From Lutjanus erythropterus (Eukaryota; Chordata; Actinopteri; Lutjaniformes; Lutjanidae), in NCBI GenBank assembly GCA_020091685.1, contig CM034599.1:23435928-23499927 (forward strand): 64,000 nt of DNA, read 5' to 3'. A program made the position numbers and the translations under genes. The notes below the pieces were generated by a model. That model was not told where the DNA came from, searched no databases, and was given only the letters and a program-made list of their open reading frames with translations. This document shows, piece after piece, positions 10,327 through 24,108 of this stretch; position 1 is the first letter of the stretch, and every line of letters begins with the position of its first letter.

Positions 10327-13300
10327 TTAAAAGTGTCCATGTGCAAAATCATCCACACAGAGAGGAAGACAGGATCGATATGTATTTATTCCTCTACGCC
10401 TCGTGTAAAGAAACATTACCACCCGCTCAGCGTTCTCATTTCACAGCCTGTTGACTGCGTTTAAAGTGTGATTAATCTTGCATAAGGTGTTTGGCAGCGC
10501 GTCTCAGCGCCGATCTGGAGCTGATGCATGAAGAGCGGTGCATGAACTCTGCCCAGGAAGGTCGACATGGAGGATTCATGGAGTGATCAATCTGTCGCCC
10601 TGTTAATGTCACAAGTTTACCGAGATTCGATTCATGGATGAGACATGCAGCGCGTTTCCTTCTCACCTTTCTATTACAAAACAATCCAGGCACTAATGCT
10701 TTATCCTCGGAGGACATCTATTGTTTGTAGGTACAAAACATCGCTCTTGTTTGTCTCTCAATATCACAGTACAGTGATCCTGACCTGTGCACAGATGAGG
10801 AAAACAGAGAAATGTGTTGTGCGTCTTTAGTAACTTCATCCTATCTGCCACGCTCCTCATGTGTCTGCTGCAGAAATTTTCACCTCCCTGTAGGTTTAGG
10901 GTTCTTTCAGGGTATTTCATCTCATTTTGTCGTGCTCAGAACAACGCATCTCAGAGCCATGCCTGAAGCAGAGGAAGACCTTAGGTTATATCCCTGTTAG
11001 ACATTCTCTTGCCTGCATACCAGGCTACTGGAGGGGGGCTCTTTGAAACAGATTGTTTCATCTCCCTCTACCTCCTGTATGACACTTCAGTGCACCACTG
11101 TTACTTCTTTATCACCTGGCCTGCTAGTTTTCTCACACTTAATCTTTTCTCACATATCATTTTTTTCTCACTTCTGCTGCTGAGATAAATAAGAAACAAG
11201 GATATGTGCCACCATAGTGTCCTCTGTGTGTGTTTTGCCTTTACAACCTAATATATCCTGACACTTTTTTGAAACCAAAGAAGCGTAAACATTTTATCGA
11301 AGGCAAACCAGAATGTAAATAAATATGTTTATTCAGATTTTAGAGCCCAGGGGGTGATGCAAATATGAATGGAAATGTAAGACGCTATTAGTTGGGATAA
11401 AAACAAGGAGGGAAAAAAAATCACAGCACATTGCTTCGTGCGTATCTAAGAATAGAAAAGCAATTTGCATATAACAGTAGCAGCAGATACCTAGCAGACG
11501 CAAGATGGTGTTTTCACACGAAAACACCTTATATGTCACATGAATGAAGGTAAATTACAGGAAGAATGTTTGAATTCTGCGTTACAGCCATATGTGGTGC
11601 AGCTGCACTATAATCCACACATGTATCACACAGTACGTGTGATGAAACTGAGTTATTTTGATGATCGATGGAGTATTAAGACCTTTAAAGATCCAACAAA
11701 GGTCTAAACAATTTATGGCTGTTAGCAGTAAAAGCCTCTCTGCTGTAGATAGTGTGAAATAAACAGACTTCAAGAAAATACCTATACTTTTGTAAAAACA
11801 CTGGGATGGATGGAATGATACACCAGTCCTCACAAACTACCACTAAACTACTAAACTCATTTGGTATTGACTTCTTTAGAAATCTGTTGATAATAACATT
11901 TAGGGGTGGGCGGATTACTGGTTTCGCCACCAGTGGCACATTCTGCACATTGATTTTCCATTACCGTCATTCATATGATGAATGTTTTGGCATATTAAAG
12001 CTCCTGTGCTTTCCTGTGGATGTGATAACATGCAGGTAGAAGACTCATTTCAATTTTGTTGCACACAGTTGTCATTTCTTTGTTTTATGAGAAATAAATG
12101 AGATTCTTATTTTGAGCTTGCAGGAGTCTCATCTGTTACACAACTTAGGAGAAAAAAGAAAAGCCGGAGATCTTTTGCTGAGCTCATAGGTGTCTCAGAC
12201 ATTTCTCCTAGATGAAGGTGTGGCGTCACAAGACTTTAATTTGAAAAATTCTATACCCATATGAAAATGTCTCACCATTTGTATCAGTATTGGTATCAGT
12301 GAAATTGGAATAAAAAATCTTGTATAAAACGGTTTGATATCTGCAATACCAACAATCCACAGAAATCCTAAAATCTTACCTGTGTTGTTAGGCCACATCA
12401 AAAAAGCTGACATGCAGTAATGTCACTGTTTCACCAGGTCATTTACAAGTCCAATAGGAAGCTCCCTATGTTTTATTTATATAGAATTGTGCTGCATGTC
12501 TCTAATACAAAACACATATAGACATCATGAACCATAACTTAAATCATGTCTGTGGAATTATTCATAATGTACATTTGAGGTGCAAACAAGATGTGAAACA
12601 GTAGAATATTCTCTATCCGACCCAGCACAAAATGTTAAAGGTGCAGTGAAGCTGTGAGTGCTGTGTACTGTAGGAGATGAACTGAGTTAATTTTTATTAC
12701 ACCACAGGATACTGTGTTTTACAACTACATGATCCACCAGATCAACACACACACACACATCATGGCTGTAAATACCAGTAACTCTCACCATGAAGCGACA
12801 GATTAACCTGTGTTGTTAAGGCAACCCTTTTACCAAGACAGCATGTGCCAAGCAAATCCACGACGGTTGCAGATTGTAGAGTAACATGAGCCATAGGTAT
12901 CAAGTTTGCTTAAATAAATCAGGTTTCGTGCACTGTGCGTTCTCTTCAGAAACAAGAAGGCTATCAATAAAGGGAGCTTGTAGATAAAACCGCCCTTCTT
13001 CTCTCTCCTTTGTTTCAAATGTAGTGTCGGCTCCCAGAAAGCCAAGAGCTGCCTATGTACTGGCAGATAAATGGAAGCACCAAATTGTTTTTTCAACCCG
13101 GTGATTTACTGCATCTCCTCCAATAGCAATCTTTCTTTTTCATCTCCTCTCCTGTTCCTTCTGCTCTCTGTTCCTCCTTTTTGTCTGTCTTAACTTCTCT
13201 CCCAGCAGCCACTTCTCTCGCTGCTCCCGGGCTTTACCCACAATCCATTTAAGATTCATTCTCTGATAAAAATCAATTGTTAAATTCAGAGCACAGAGAT

Positions 13301-13343
13301 GAATGATGGCACTGGCGATGAAGGGCTGCACGTACTGAGTATA

Positions 13344-14271
13344 CACCCAGAAATAAAGGTGCTAACTAGAACCATATAGGGTAAGATTGCGCCGTTTTCG
13401 ATTTGTTGCTGGAGCTGCAGCCCCCACTAATGGTGGGCGGTTCAGTAACATCTAAGATGCAACACTTTACCGGCATTGTGCATTAATAAAATATTAATAA
13501 TTGATTAAGCAACTAGTATTTCTGGAGCCGACTAGCGAGGGTGGTGATGATTAAACAACTAAACGACTAATCACACACATCCCTAGTTTTACCTAGAACC
13601 CAACATAAAGGGTTATCCTTACAACCATCTGTGAAAGGCTCTGCTGTTTCTCGGTTCCTGCTGAGAACCAACTTTGTGGGCTCAGAACCAATCCATTTTG
13701 GTGGAAGTGCAAACGGTTCAAAATTAGAAGCTGAATCAGAAAGGAACAGGTTCCATTTTGGTGGAAATGGCCTTCACGAGATGATCTACAGAGAGCACTT
13801 CTATGGTGTAATGGTTCCACCCAGAACCCTCTCTGGGTGATCCAAAACCTTTCCAAGGGATTCATCTAGAACCCACCAAGTTTGGGGTTTCACCCTCTTG
13901 TCTTCTGTGAGGTCTACAAAGAACCAAATTTTATTCTACAAATGAACTCAAAACACAAGGACACAAGAAAACAAACTGATTGAGGGGTTTCAGTCTTACA
14001 GTCTTACACTTTCGTTCAACAGATGCTTTTATCCAAAGCGACGTATATCTGAGAGCTGATTCCAGTTACATTTACATTTAAAAATGCCATATGAAAGGTG
14101 AGGGGAGAACTCTTTGTCCCAAAAAGGGTTCTTGGAATGAAAAAGGTTCATACTGGAACCCTTAGTTTTACAAAGAACCCTTGATGAACCCTTTCTTCAG
14201 AAGCAAATGGTTCTGGGTAGAACGCCAGCCCCTCAGGACGAACCATTTTGAAACTCTGATTTCTAAGCGCG
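13344..14271. mobile_element. Second CACTCT-type element, disrupted by insertions
   Basis: The left end is CACCCAGAAATAAAGG, and the right end ATTTCTAAGCGCG corresponds to a worn CACTCTTAGAAAT terminus, in the opposite orientation to 2118-2752. The interior again contains AGAACC, GGTTCT and AACCCTT words. It is broken by a foreign segment at about 13385-13586 that ends ACATCCCTAG, the same terminus as the repeat ending near 55850. A further GGTTC-rich segment lies at 13640-13760. A stretch near 14015-14045 (GATGCTTTTATCCAAAGCGA) is a very common teleost repeat core. Confidence 0.6.
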
Positions 14272-17200
14272 TAGCGTAAGGTGCCCCCTGGCTTGAAATG
14301 ATGATGATGCATTCCCGTGTTTTAATCTCACCCTTGAAGCGTTTTGTGATCACAGCCGCTTTGTTAAGCAGTTTTTAGCAAAATACAGAAATTCTGGGGG
14401 GGTGTCTTTATCATCACACTCTCTCTAGTCTTGAATATAACATAAGTATATATAGTATAAGGCCATTGCAAACTGAACTGGTGATATTTTTTCAAAGAGA
14501 GGAAGTGAGGGAATGCCTCTCAACTAGCTGCAGGTAATGCTCCGACACTCAGCAGATGGTGTCGGTAGGATAAGCTGATAATGAAAGAAGCATCAAGGAA
14601 GAGCGTTCTTCCAGGCGTCGACACATGAGCCGCATACTGATGGTTTCACACAGTTAATTTTCTAGGGAAGTATTCCTATATGAGCATAATGATCATATAA
14701 CGGAAAGAACTGACAGAGCCGTGGTCTTGTCCGGATGCTGTTTCCACTGTGAACTCGCACAAAAATTGAAAGGCCAAGCAGCCCCCACGCAATGTTTGGT
14801 GCCATCTTAATCTCTCAAAAGGTCAACAGGAAAAAAAAAGGTGCTAATGAAATATTCAGTTTATGAAAAAGGGATGGGGTCCTGATTGCTGACAGAATGG
14901 TCTGATGAATTAATCAATAAATCATGCACAGAGGGGAGCAACTTTAAACACCTTTAATAGCAGATCCCCACATGATATAGTTTGATCCCTAGTGATGTAG
15001 GTTGGAAACGGAGATGGATGATAAACAGAGATGTTTGAAGTGCAGAGACAACATCACACATCACATGACTCAATCCCAAAGTCATAGAAGAAGACAAGAA
15101 GAGGACTGAATTAGGATGTAGGGAATGAAAGATGTGGCCGTCTCTCTGTCTATACATGAATAAATGAGATCTGCATGTGCAAAAACACCTGAGTGCAGCC
15201 AGTATTGAACCACCTACAGATCTAAGAAGCCTCTCATCAACAGTCTTCATCAAAGGCCACATATAACCCCCAGCAGGAAAGGTGGTGCATTATTCTTTGA
15301 AGAAATAAATTGCAATCTACATACATTTTTAACCATTTCAGTAATAAAAGTACAAATCAAAGCAGAGTCTGTGTTGTTTTTTCTCAGGTCTTGTGTTTTG
15401 CCTGGCCCTCAAAACTACAGAATACTTTTTTTTTTTAATGGGTGCAGATATTTCACATGGTAATACATAGTGATGTGCTGTCATGGTCAAAGTTTCCTCA
15501 GGCTGCTTAAACAAACTTTGTTTCTGCACTGTTCTGTCACAGTAACTTTTTTTCTCTCCGATTTTCTCTCAGGGCCATGCAAACACTCATAAGCTAAGCT
15601 AAGCTAAGATATTTTGCACTGATTTATTAGCTCCCTCAGGCACTCAAGCCATATTAAACGCACCCTGAAACACTTTAATTCTGAACTATTTCTTTACCAT
15701 CACATAAATGACTTAAAGTATCGTTTTATCTACTGTATGCCATGAACAACTGTAAATCCAGCTAATCCAGCTGGAATTGGGCCTCATGCTCAAAGCCTTG
15801 TCCCCTGTAAAAGTGAAGTACACTGTTTTAAAACATAAAGCAGAAATCTAACCTCTGTGTTAGCGAGCTACGTCAAAAGCCCAGGGTCTCTCATACACAA
15901 ACTGGTACCGTCAGTGACTATAGTGGTCGTAACAAATGTGTGACGAGTTGGGAACAAAGTGGGCTGAAATCATCATCTATTTATTTATTTAAATTCAAAT
16001 ACGATTCGTAAAATTGGCAATTAAACCCTTGAATTGTCTCTGTGGTGTTAATGATCTTTGTTTTTTTTTTTAAGGTATGTGGAGCACAGTAACAGAAATC
16101 AGATTTTCCTGGCTCTTTTTTGGCACCTGTAAGGTGAGCCATGTCTGCAAACAGGTACAATGGCTACCAAGAAAGTAGGCTTTATCAACAGTGAATACAA
16201 ATGCTGGTCTCTCCTTGTTGGCAGAGCAGGCAAGCCAATTTTTTGGTAAAATAAGCAGTGATGTGTCCCGTAACTATCTCCAGCAATGAAACTTCCATCC
16301 AAGGGTTTTAGCCTGGAACTGGCCGCCTGCCTATAAATAACAACACAATCAGAAACATTCCTCACTGTGCTAAGTACCCCAAGTGTAGTATCATGTCTGC
16401 ATTGCTTGCAAATCAGTAATAACATAAATGGCAACAGTGATTTATCTGTGATAGGCTTATATCAGGCTGTTGTACTTGCCAGCCACACTAATGAGAAGCC
16501 ACTTGTAAATCTTTATCTGAAATCCCCATAAATACTGTGAATGACACATAGCAAATCTGCCGTCACCATTCTTGTAAACTGTATACATGCAATGTGAGAA
16601 AAGCAAGCCTGGCAAGTGTAGCAACGGTAACTAAGGAGTTTAGGGGGTGGGTTAGCAACCAGTCAGTTATTCAAAATGTCTGTTTCAGTTTCTTTTGATA
16701 CCTACTGTACAAGATGACCTCCTTTACTTTAGTCTTCCTGCAAAATAAGAGAATATTTTGAAATTCACGTTAGTTGTTCAGTGCCACCAGACCACCAGTG
16801 CATCGGCACATGAAGTACACAGAAACCTCAGCAGACCAATTAACCTTTCACCATTCCCACTTATCATAAAGGACCACTTCAGGCATTAGGAGAGACAGCG
16901 TAAGTGAGTGAAAATGAAGGACTGTGTGTATAATCTCCACACAGACACACACACACATGGTTTGATGTCCTAACCTCGGCAGTCTCTTGTGTCATACATC
17001 TCACCGATGGTCTTTAATGTGACTCAAATCATTTTCAAATGCTATCCAATATTCTTTTATTTATTTATTTATTTTTCTGGGAATCTGTTTATTATTTGCA
17101 TATTATTATTTTATCATATTTCACTTCTTCAGATGTCAAGTGTAGATCAAGGCAGCACACACCATAGGACATAAACTAGCTTTTTAAAGCAACTGTTTCT

Positions 17201-18211
17201 GCAAAGAAGAATATTCCTAAGTTTTAAAGTTCCAGATGAAGGTGAACCCTCTTTTTGCTACTTTGAATATTCTGTTCCTTTCACTTTTTCTGACAAATGT
17301 ATGGACATAAAATCAAGTGAAATACAGAAAGGCAAGCAATAATGAAGTGCATAAATCATTCATGGAGTGATTTAATAGGCTAAAGTGCAGTGCATAAAAG
17401 CAGTGTGCAGAGTGCCAAAAAGAGCAAAGGGCCATTACATAAATTGTTTAGTAGAGTCTGAATATACTGTCAGAAGATTTCATGGTTAATTCTAACTTAA
17501 CTTCATTGACTCATTCGATCCATCATCCATCTGCTTCGTCCTCGGCCAGCTGAACAGTGAGGGTTAATCATGTTGGCTGCTTTGTTCCCCTCTGTAAACC
17601 ACCGTCCATGGCAATGAGTCTAATACAGGTAATTATGTAGGACTGAAAGGCTCAATTGCTTCCTGGATGAAGATTGGCATCTTGATGGATGCAGGGGTGG
17701 ACAGCCGGAGGGGGTGTGGGGGTGATGGGTACAGGTGAGGTGTAGCATGGAGGGGAGGGTGAGGCAGAGCAGTCACGACAAAGAGAGGAGAGAAATACAC
17801 ACATACACACACACATACACAGTGCTCTGAGAGGTCCTCCTGGTCTAATAGAGACGTATAATGCTGTATGGTGCTAACTGCTAGGGTAATTCATTTGTTT
17901 GCACTTGGAGGGCGAATAGGCGTTTTTTATTCAGCAGGCTGCCTCAGGCCACGCATGCGCCACTGAGCACCTCTGCTTGGTACAGCGAATCAATCTACTG
18001 TATGAAAACTGCAACACACAAAACAGGCCAAAGTAAGAAAAACAGGGAATTAATTTCAGCTTGCTTTTTTTTTTTACTAGATTATTGTAAGGCTGAATTA
18101 CAGACTAGGCAAAACTCAGACTTTTCACCTCAACCAATGAGAGTCTTGAACTGCTGAGTAACTTTGTGGGCATGTCTTGTAGAGGAGGCTTAGGTCAAAA
18201 TATAGTTTTAA

Positions 18212-18520
18212 ATGTCCAGTGTGTAAGATTCGCGGCTATCTATTGGCAGAATATTGCAGAAATAGAAAATAATATTCAATAGTATGTTTTCATTAGTGTA
18301 TAACCATCTGAAAACAGGAATCATTGTTGTGTTTTTGTTACCTGTTAATATCTACAGAGATTATTGATCCTCTTCCTTGGAGGACAACATGTTTCTACAG
18401 TAGCCCAGAACAGATAAACCAAACAGTTTGCAGTTTTTCTGAGTTTCGCTGTAACTGTAGGTTCACCTACATGGTTGGAAGGGGAGGGAGAGGAGGTCTT
18501 TGCGATCTGATCTTTGCATG
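18212..18520 (+). mobile_element. Truncated TTAA-flanked element, GTCCAGTGTGTAAGA family
   Basis: It starts ATGTCCAGTGTGTAAGATTC right after TTAA (18208-18211). It continues with segments shared with 32793-33146 and 46102-46471: GGCAGAATAT, TTTTCATTAGTGTA, TTACCT, CAGAACAGA(T/C)AAACCAAAC and GGAAGGGGAG. The right terminus (CACTGGTCCT plus TTAA) is missing, so the copy is truncated. Confidence 0.7.
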
Positions 18521-18964
18521 ACCCACTACTCTGGTTCTGGTTGGCTTACCCTGATGTTCATACCCCAACCCTAACCCTCATGCCTAAACCTACCCAGAAC
18601 CTACCCACCCAAAACGACCCAAACCAATGAAGGCAATGACCTCTAGCCAGTCAGAGTCAGAGCAGGGTAGGCTATGACTTCGCTCTACTGGGGAAAAAAA
18701 AAAATTGCGTCCAGTAGATTGCCACTTGAACCAGCCTGTCCTAACCAGAAAAAAGGCTGCCTACATCAACTGTGCAAGCATCTTATTTACGACTCATATT
18801 GCTGTTTATTGTTAGGTGACAGCCTCTAATGGGGGGGTTGTAATAATGATAAGAGAAATATGAAAAACGACACATGTGGAGGAGGTTTGGGTGGATGGAT
18901 GACTCAAACAATCACAGGACTTTGACCCAGGAGTCTGGGATTCACATCCTGTGTAAAGTGAAAA

Positions 18965-19200
18965 GTCAACATGGAGTTATTTAAAGGTTTAAGTTAGTTC
19001 ATTTCCGTTATGTACATGACTTTCGTTTCGTGAATCACGTCTCTTCCGTCATGTGACACAGGATACACGCTGAGTTTAACCCAAATCTTGATCTTTTCCT
19101 GAACCTAACCAAGTGGCTTCGGTTCCTAAACCTCAACATGTGTGACCGTTTTACAACACTTACTATATCTGTAATATCATGTTAGTTACAAAACCTGAAA
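18965..19200. repeat. Probable interspersed repeat rich in CTAACC words
   Basis: This stretch contains CTGAACCTAACCAAGTGGCTT and CCTAAACCTCAACATG, wording typical of a widespread teleost repeat. There is no second clear copy in this window, so the call rests on recall only. Confidence 0.35.
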
Positions 19201-22200
19201 CACCCAATGCCAATTGAACACTGATGATGTGTTCAAATATGTGCATCACAAGAGGTATGTAAGAACTACGAGTCTAATCATCTTAGTTTATATTGTCCTT
19301 ACATTATGTATATTCTTAATATGTTTTAATTTAATAAATTACCACAAAAAACCAAAAAAGTATTAAGCTGTCCAAGGAAAGCTGTTTGCACTACACTTAA
19401 AGTGAACTTGCTGGTAACAGACAATGCATACACACAACATGCATTGCAATAAGTGGAGTGCTAAAAAAAGGCTGCAACAGCAGTTTTCCCCCCAGGACCC
19501 CTCACATGTTAACCTGGCTTTAATGTAAATGTTAATAGTTGACCCTTAGTTAACAGGGAAGCCTTTTTATTCATGCAGAACAAATGGAAACTCCTCATGG
19601 TTTGTGGCAAGATTAATGACACAGAATCTGCCTCAATTTATCATGCTGTCTCACTAGTTCACTCCGTGTGTGTGTGTGTGTGTCCGTGTGCTTGTGTATT
19701 CAAGTGAAGTCCTGAATCAAAGATAGTCCTGGAACCACTCAATACGTACATAACTGATTACCTCTGTGCCATCCCTAAGGACAGTGTACCACAGAAACAA
19801 CACAAAATCGAGCTTCCCCTCCTCAAGTCTTTGTTGTGTTTTGTGTTTAATAAGAGGAAAAAAGTCCCTTGTGCTGGAGGCCAACACAAAGCCAGCAATT
19901 TGCATATTAAAAATATTAATTTGCATTAAGTAATTTGTTTGGTCTTTGTAAAAATGAGATCGATATCTCCTAATGGATTTCCAGGTGCACGAATTCAGTG
20001 AAAAAGTTTGATGAAAATGTAGGAGACCTTGAAGCAGTCCTGTTTTTAAAGCAGAGGCTTTGCTGCTGCCATCAACCACTTAATCATATATTGACCACCT
20101 GATGTGTTTTCTCCAGGTTAACTTGCCACTGTAGAATGAGTTTCTCTCCTCTTGCGCCACTCTCACCTCAGATGTACACAGTCTGAGCTTTCAAATGGCT
20201 CTTGCCTTCCACTGAAATTCTTATCATCTTTTTTTGGTCTCTTGACTTTTTTTTGTATCATTTTCACTTTTCTGGGTTCCTTTATTAAACTTTCTGTCCA
20301 ATCCATTAAGTCCACAGCAGTAACAGTAAATCACATTCGTCATGTTTCATCTCTTGATTTGTTTTTATTTTGTAACATATTATTCCTGGACATAATCATT
20401 CCTCCTAAAAGTGTTATAATCTTGTTAATAAAACCTTCTGGCTCTTGCCTGACTCATCTCTGATTATTTGGTCATTATTAATCATAAATATGGTGATGCA
20501 TACAGGAATTTGAAGCACATAAAGTATTCATAGAGCCACAAGCAAGAGCTAAATTGAGATGCAAATTGCATATGTGTAAATATACCTTTCTTCAATGAAT
20601 AAAATGCAAATAAACTAAAATAAAATGCAAACCTGCCAACATACTGATCAAGAGGCCAAGCAGAAAAGCTCCAATTGGGATTCCAGTTTTATAAAGTAAA
20701 AATAAAAACATAATTTTTCTATTTGCAGATGGGAAAGCAGGAACTATTCAGCAGTGAGAAAACCATAAGGCTCATAAGAAACTATGGGTTCTTTAATCTG
20801 TAACTTGAGGTTATCTAGATAACTGCAGCAACTGAGGGGTGGACATACATAGCCAAACAAACATTGAGTATTTATATCTCATGTACAAAGACACACAGGG
20901 AGGAGAAGAAAAAAAACTTGATACAATTCAAACAAAGACAGTATTTATACAAATTTTGCATGTACTATCAAAAAAACAACATTATCAGTCCAAAGTAAAC
21001 TTTAATGAAGGCCTTCTCTTGACATCTCTTCCAGTTCCTGTTTGGATAGTAAGAGGCCATCTTATTTTGTACTGCATCTTTTTTTATATATATATTTTTA
21101 TTTTATATTTACATTCATTCCCTCTATGTAGGTTTGGTATGTAACACTGAATAACAATAATGTTCAATGTACAGTAAAGGTATTCTAAATACAAAATTAA
21201 ATGTCAGAAAAATGGCTAAAATGTCTGAACCCCAATAAAATACAAGTTGTGATATATAATATGTGTTTTTCTATGAAAACATGTCATTAGTTTTAGCAAA
21301 TTTTTTGTGTTTGTGTTTGCGTCTTGCTCTTTGAACATGTATTTCTCATACATTAATTCTATGGTAACGTGTTGTGCATTTCTTTTCTCCAGCTCCCAGC
21401 AAAGTGGCATGTAATGTAACAACTTACACACATAACCACTTTTCTTCTGTCCACTTCTCAGCCAGTTACTCAAGATGGTGGACACCTACCTCAATAAAAC
21501 CACTGCAGACCAGCACACATAAACAGAACAGCATTAATCGCTTATTTGACCACATGGGAGCAAAAATCCATGACAACCTGGCTTATTAAAGCCCCAACCA
21601 ACAACGCACAGGTGTTTTCACTCAGTTGCTTGATTAGACCTGCCTGAGGACTGCACTTTATTGATGTCAGACTGACCCTTTGATTAGTTTTGTTGCACCT
21701 GTTGGGGTGGAAGAGGTTACACCTACATGGTCTAATCAGTCAGAAGTGAAAATATGTGTGGGCGGGCATGGTTTTAAAGTTGTTACCATACGGCTAACAT
21801 GTTAGCTAACAGCTGGCTATTTATACATTCAGTGGAGACAGAGCAACATTAGCATTAGCATTTGGAGTCCTGTTTCCAGACCACATGGAGAGGTAAATCC
21901 AATATCCCTTCTCGCTATGTTCTGGTATCAAGTCTTGAGAAATATATCTGGGTCTTTAGCTATAAAACGCTAGGCTATACACACCAGCTGCTGCTCACCT
22001 TGTCTGCGTGCCCTTTGGTTCTGGGAAGGTAGAGTAGAAGGTAGGTTGAGAACAACTGGAAAAGATAATGATTTGAGCGGTGAGACTGAACCAAAATAGT
22101 AAAATTGTGGGACATGAAACCAAAAGGGTCTGTAAGATGCTAAAAGACTTGGTAGAGGTGAGGGGAACTGGTCATAATTCTTTGCTGCCTAATATGAGCA

Positions 22201-23563
22201 ACCCTTTTCATATATGACCCATTGTTCATATAAACATTATATACGCTGTAATAAATACAACATTACCATAAGCAAATGTTTGCTGTCGTGGTTTGTTAGA
22301 TTACATTTGAGCTCCACTGGACCAACGTAGCTGTAAGCAGCATGTTACCCATCTGGAAAATCGAACAACATCCCTAAAGGAATCCGAAGATAAATCTTCC
22401 CTATTTAGCATCTGCACTGCAGCCTTTTGCCTCGTAGGCAATAATACTCTCAGTTGCCAGTTTACCTAGCAAAAATTAATGCAGTCTGCTCTAAATAAAT
22501 TTAATCAGTGTATTTTCTACACAAATCAATGGTGCACTAGATGTCAGAAAAAAATGACATTTCCTAAAACACAAGGTCAACAATCTTTTCCACAAGAAGT
22601 TTCCTGACTGATAAATGCTCAAATGAAAATTTTAACCTGACAGTGATGCTAGATTAAATGTCTGAGGGGTAACTAAAACCACTAGGAACCTTCGTCTTCC
22701 ATGTGAGGTTTAACATAATGTGTCATGTGAGGTCTTTTACATTTCAATGGGGTTTTCATAGACAGAGGAGCCTTTGACTTTTGAGCAGATAAGCTAAAGT
22801 TGTGCTTAAACAGACAGCATGGTTAGTTTTAGTCCACTATCTGCCTTTTAAAACAATATGTGTACTTTAACAGGCAACATTAGCTAGCTGGCATCATAGT
22901 CTACCTTCAAGCTTGACAGTATTGGCTCATCTTTCCACTGCTCCAACAATCCCCAACTCTGGTTTGGTCAAAACTAACCCTTAATCCACCGCTTTAATCA
23001 TTGTGAAAATATCCTGGCTACACACACTGTTTCTCCCTGCTGCATCTCAGATGTCCAACCTCCCTCTCACACATCTTCATTTTCACATGTAACACAGTTT
23101 ACCGAGAGTTCATTTCAACCAAACAAATGTTGGTGATTGTTGTAGTCAGTAAAGTGTAAATTGTAATTGTTGGTTATTGTAAAGATGAGCCAGGACTAGA
23201 ACACAACACACACAAAAAGAACTGTAAATACTATTAAGAATATGTACCAAATTAACTGTGAAAAGTGAAGTAAGGATAAAAAAATCAGTGTCTGGGTGAA
23301 GGTAACATTACTATAGTGTTGACAGGAAGTCAGACAGATGTCATACTACATTGTTCAATTACCCAGTCCTTTTCTCACCCTTTTTATTTTGCATTTTCTG
23401 TTTAATCCCTGTTAGGACAATATCTGTCTTCTGTGAGTAATCTCTACGTGCTTTCTAAGTCTGATTTTAATCTTACTTTACTACTTTAATCTTTTCATTT
23501 TTGTCTTTTTCTTGAAGTCATTAAATTCATTGAGATAAAATACCCTTCTTCCTCCTCATCCAG

Positions 23564-23802
23564 GTGTCCGATGAGTCATCTGACTCCCCGGAGCCGGGGC
23601 CAGTCACCTGCATGGAGCCCTTCCTGGTGCGGAGGCTATCTTGCCGTACGGTCCAGCTGCCCCCCTTGGCCTTTAGACAGGCAGAACAGTACTACTGTGA
23701 TCGCAAGCCAGAGTCCGACACAGTCACAGTTCCTCCACGGCCCACAACACTGCCACTACGCACACCACCACTCATAGCCATCACCTCCGCTGACACCAGC
23801 AG
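23564..23802 (+). CDS. pde4d: pde4d exon 2, PDE4D7-type N-terminal region
   Basis: This 239-nt exon follows a strong acceptor (CCTCCTCATCCAG) and is followed by GTAGGA at 23803. It encodes 79 codons plus two bases. From about codon 17 it reads MEPFLVRRLSCRTVQLPPLA and then a stretch ending TPPLIAITSAD, closely matching human PDE4D7 (MEPYLVRRLSCRN, QLPPLAFRQ, LPLIAITSAE). This is the isoform-specific N-terminus of a long cAMP phosphodiesterase. The catalytic and UCR domains are downstream of the window. The RRLS motif corresponds to the PKA site at Ser42 of human PDE4D7. The final split codon AG|N becomes Ser with C or T, so the join to the shared FDVDNG exon is in phase. An alternative start is the internal ATG at 23612. 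PDE4A-C paralogues are less likely because the D4-type exon nearby is diagnostic for PDE4D. Confidence 0.93.
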
Positions 23803-23977
23803 GTAGGACGATGTGTGTCTGCGTGTGTGTATGTGTGTGTCTGTGGAATGGGTAATTAGAGTAGGGGTGAATAAAGTGGAGTGGGATCAATACAGAGCCT
23901 TTTCGAAGTGACTGAGCACATGTCACTCGCTAAGTACCTGACACTGCTTAGAGATTGAAATGACATTTCCGATTTAA

Positions 23978-24108
23978 AGGTCCAGTGTTTAAGATTTAGG
24001 GGGAATTCTTAGCAGAATATGGCAGGAATGGAATATAATATTCATAAGCATGTTTTCATTCAGATCTAGTTACCCACTAGATGCCACTAAATCCTACATA
24101 GTGGTCCT
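23978..24108. mobile_element. 131-bp TTAA-flanked miniature element
   Basis: TTAA (23974-23977) is followed by AGGTCCAGTGTTTAAGATTTAG. The right end is AAATCCTACATAGTGGTCCT, followed by TTAA (24109-24112). The inverted ends extend about 20 bp with few mismatches. It is an internally deleted relative of 46102-46471, keeping both ends and about 40 bp of each arm. It sits only about 170 bp downstream of the D7-type exon donor. Confidence 0.85.

Larger units (their letters stand above)
4925..23563 (+). other. pde4d: pde4d intron 1 (D7-type), about 18.6 kb
   Basis: The intron is bounded by GTAAGT at 4925 and a strong pyrimidine-rich acceptor ending CCAG at 23560-23563. I found no other exon inside it. 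Some stretches longer than 300 bases hold nothing I recognise: about 4925-7700, 10330-13340, 14275-18200 and 19210-23500. In these I see only AT-rich unique sequence, short simple repeats such as CA runs at 12750 and 17795, and non-homologous short open frames. Named repeats within the intron are listed separately. Confidence 0.75.

Noticed and set aside
18540-18630. Telomere-like CCCTAACCCT motif
   Set aside because: Only one or two units occur (CCCAACCCTAACCCTCATG). This is a low-complexity C-rich stretch, not an interstitial telomeric array.
19717-20079. 120-codon open frame on the minus strand
   Set aside because: No family resemblance, no neighbouring splice or promoter signals, and no support from a second copy.
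23571-23777. Alternative + strand frame across the D7-type exon
   Set aside because: It overlaps the conserved PDE4D frame in another phase and has no homology.
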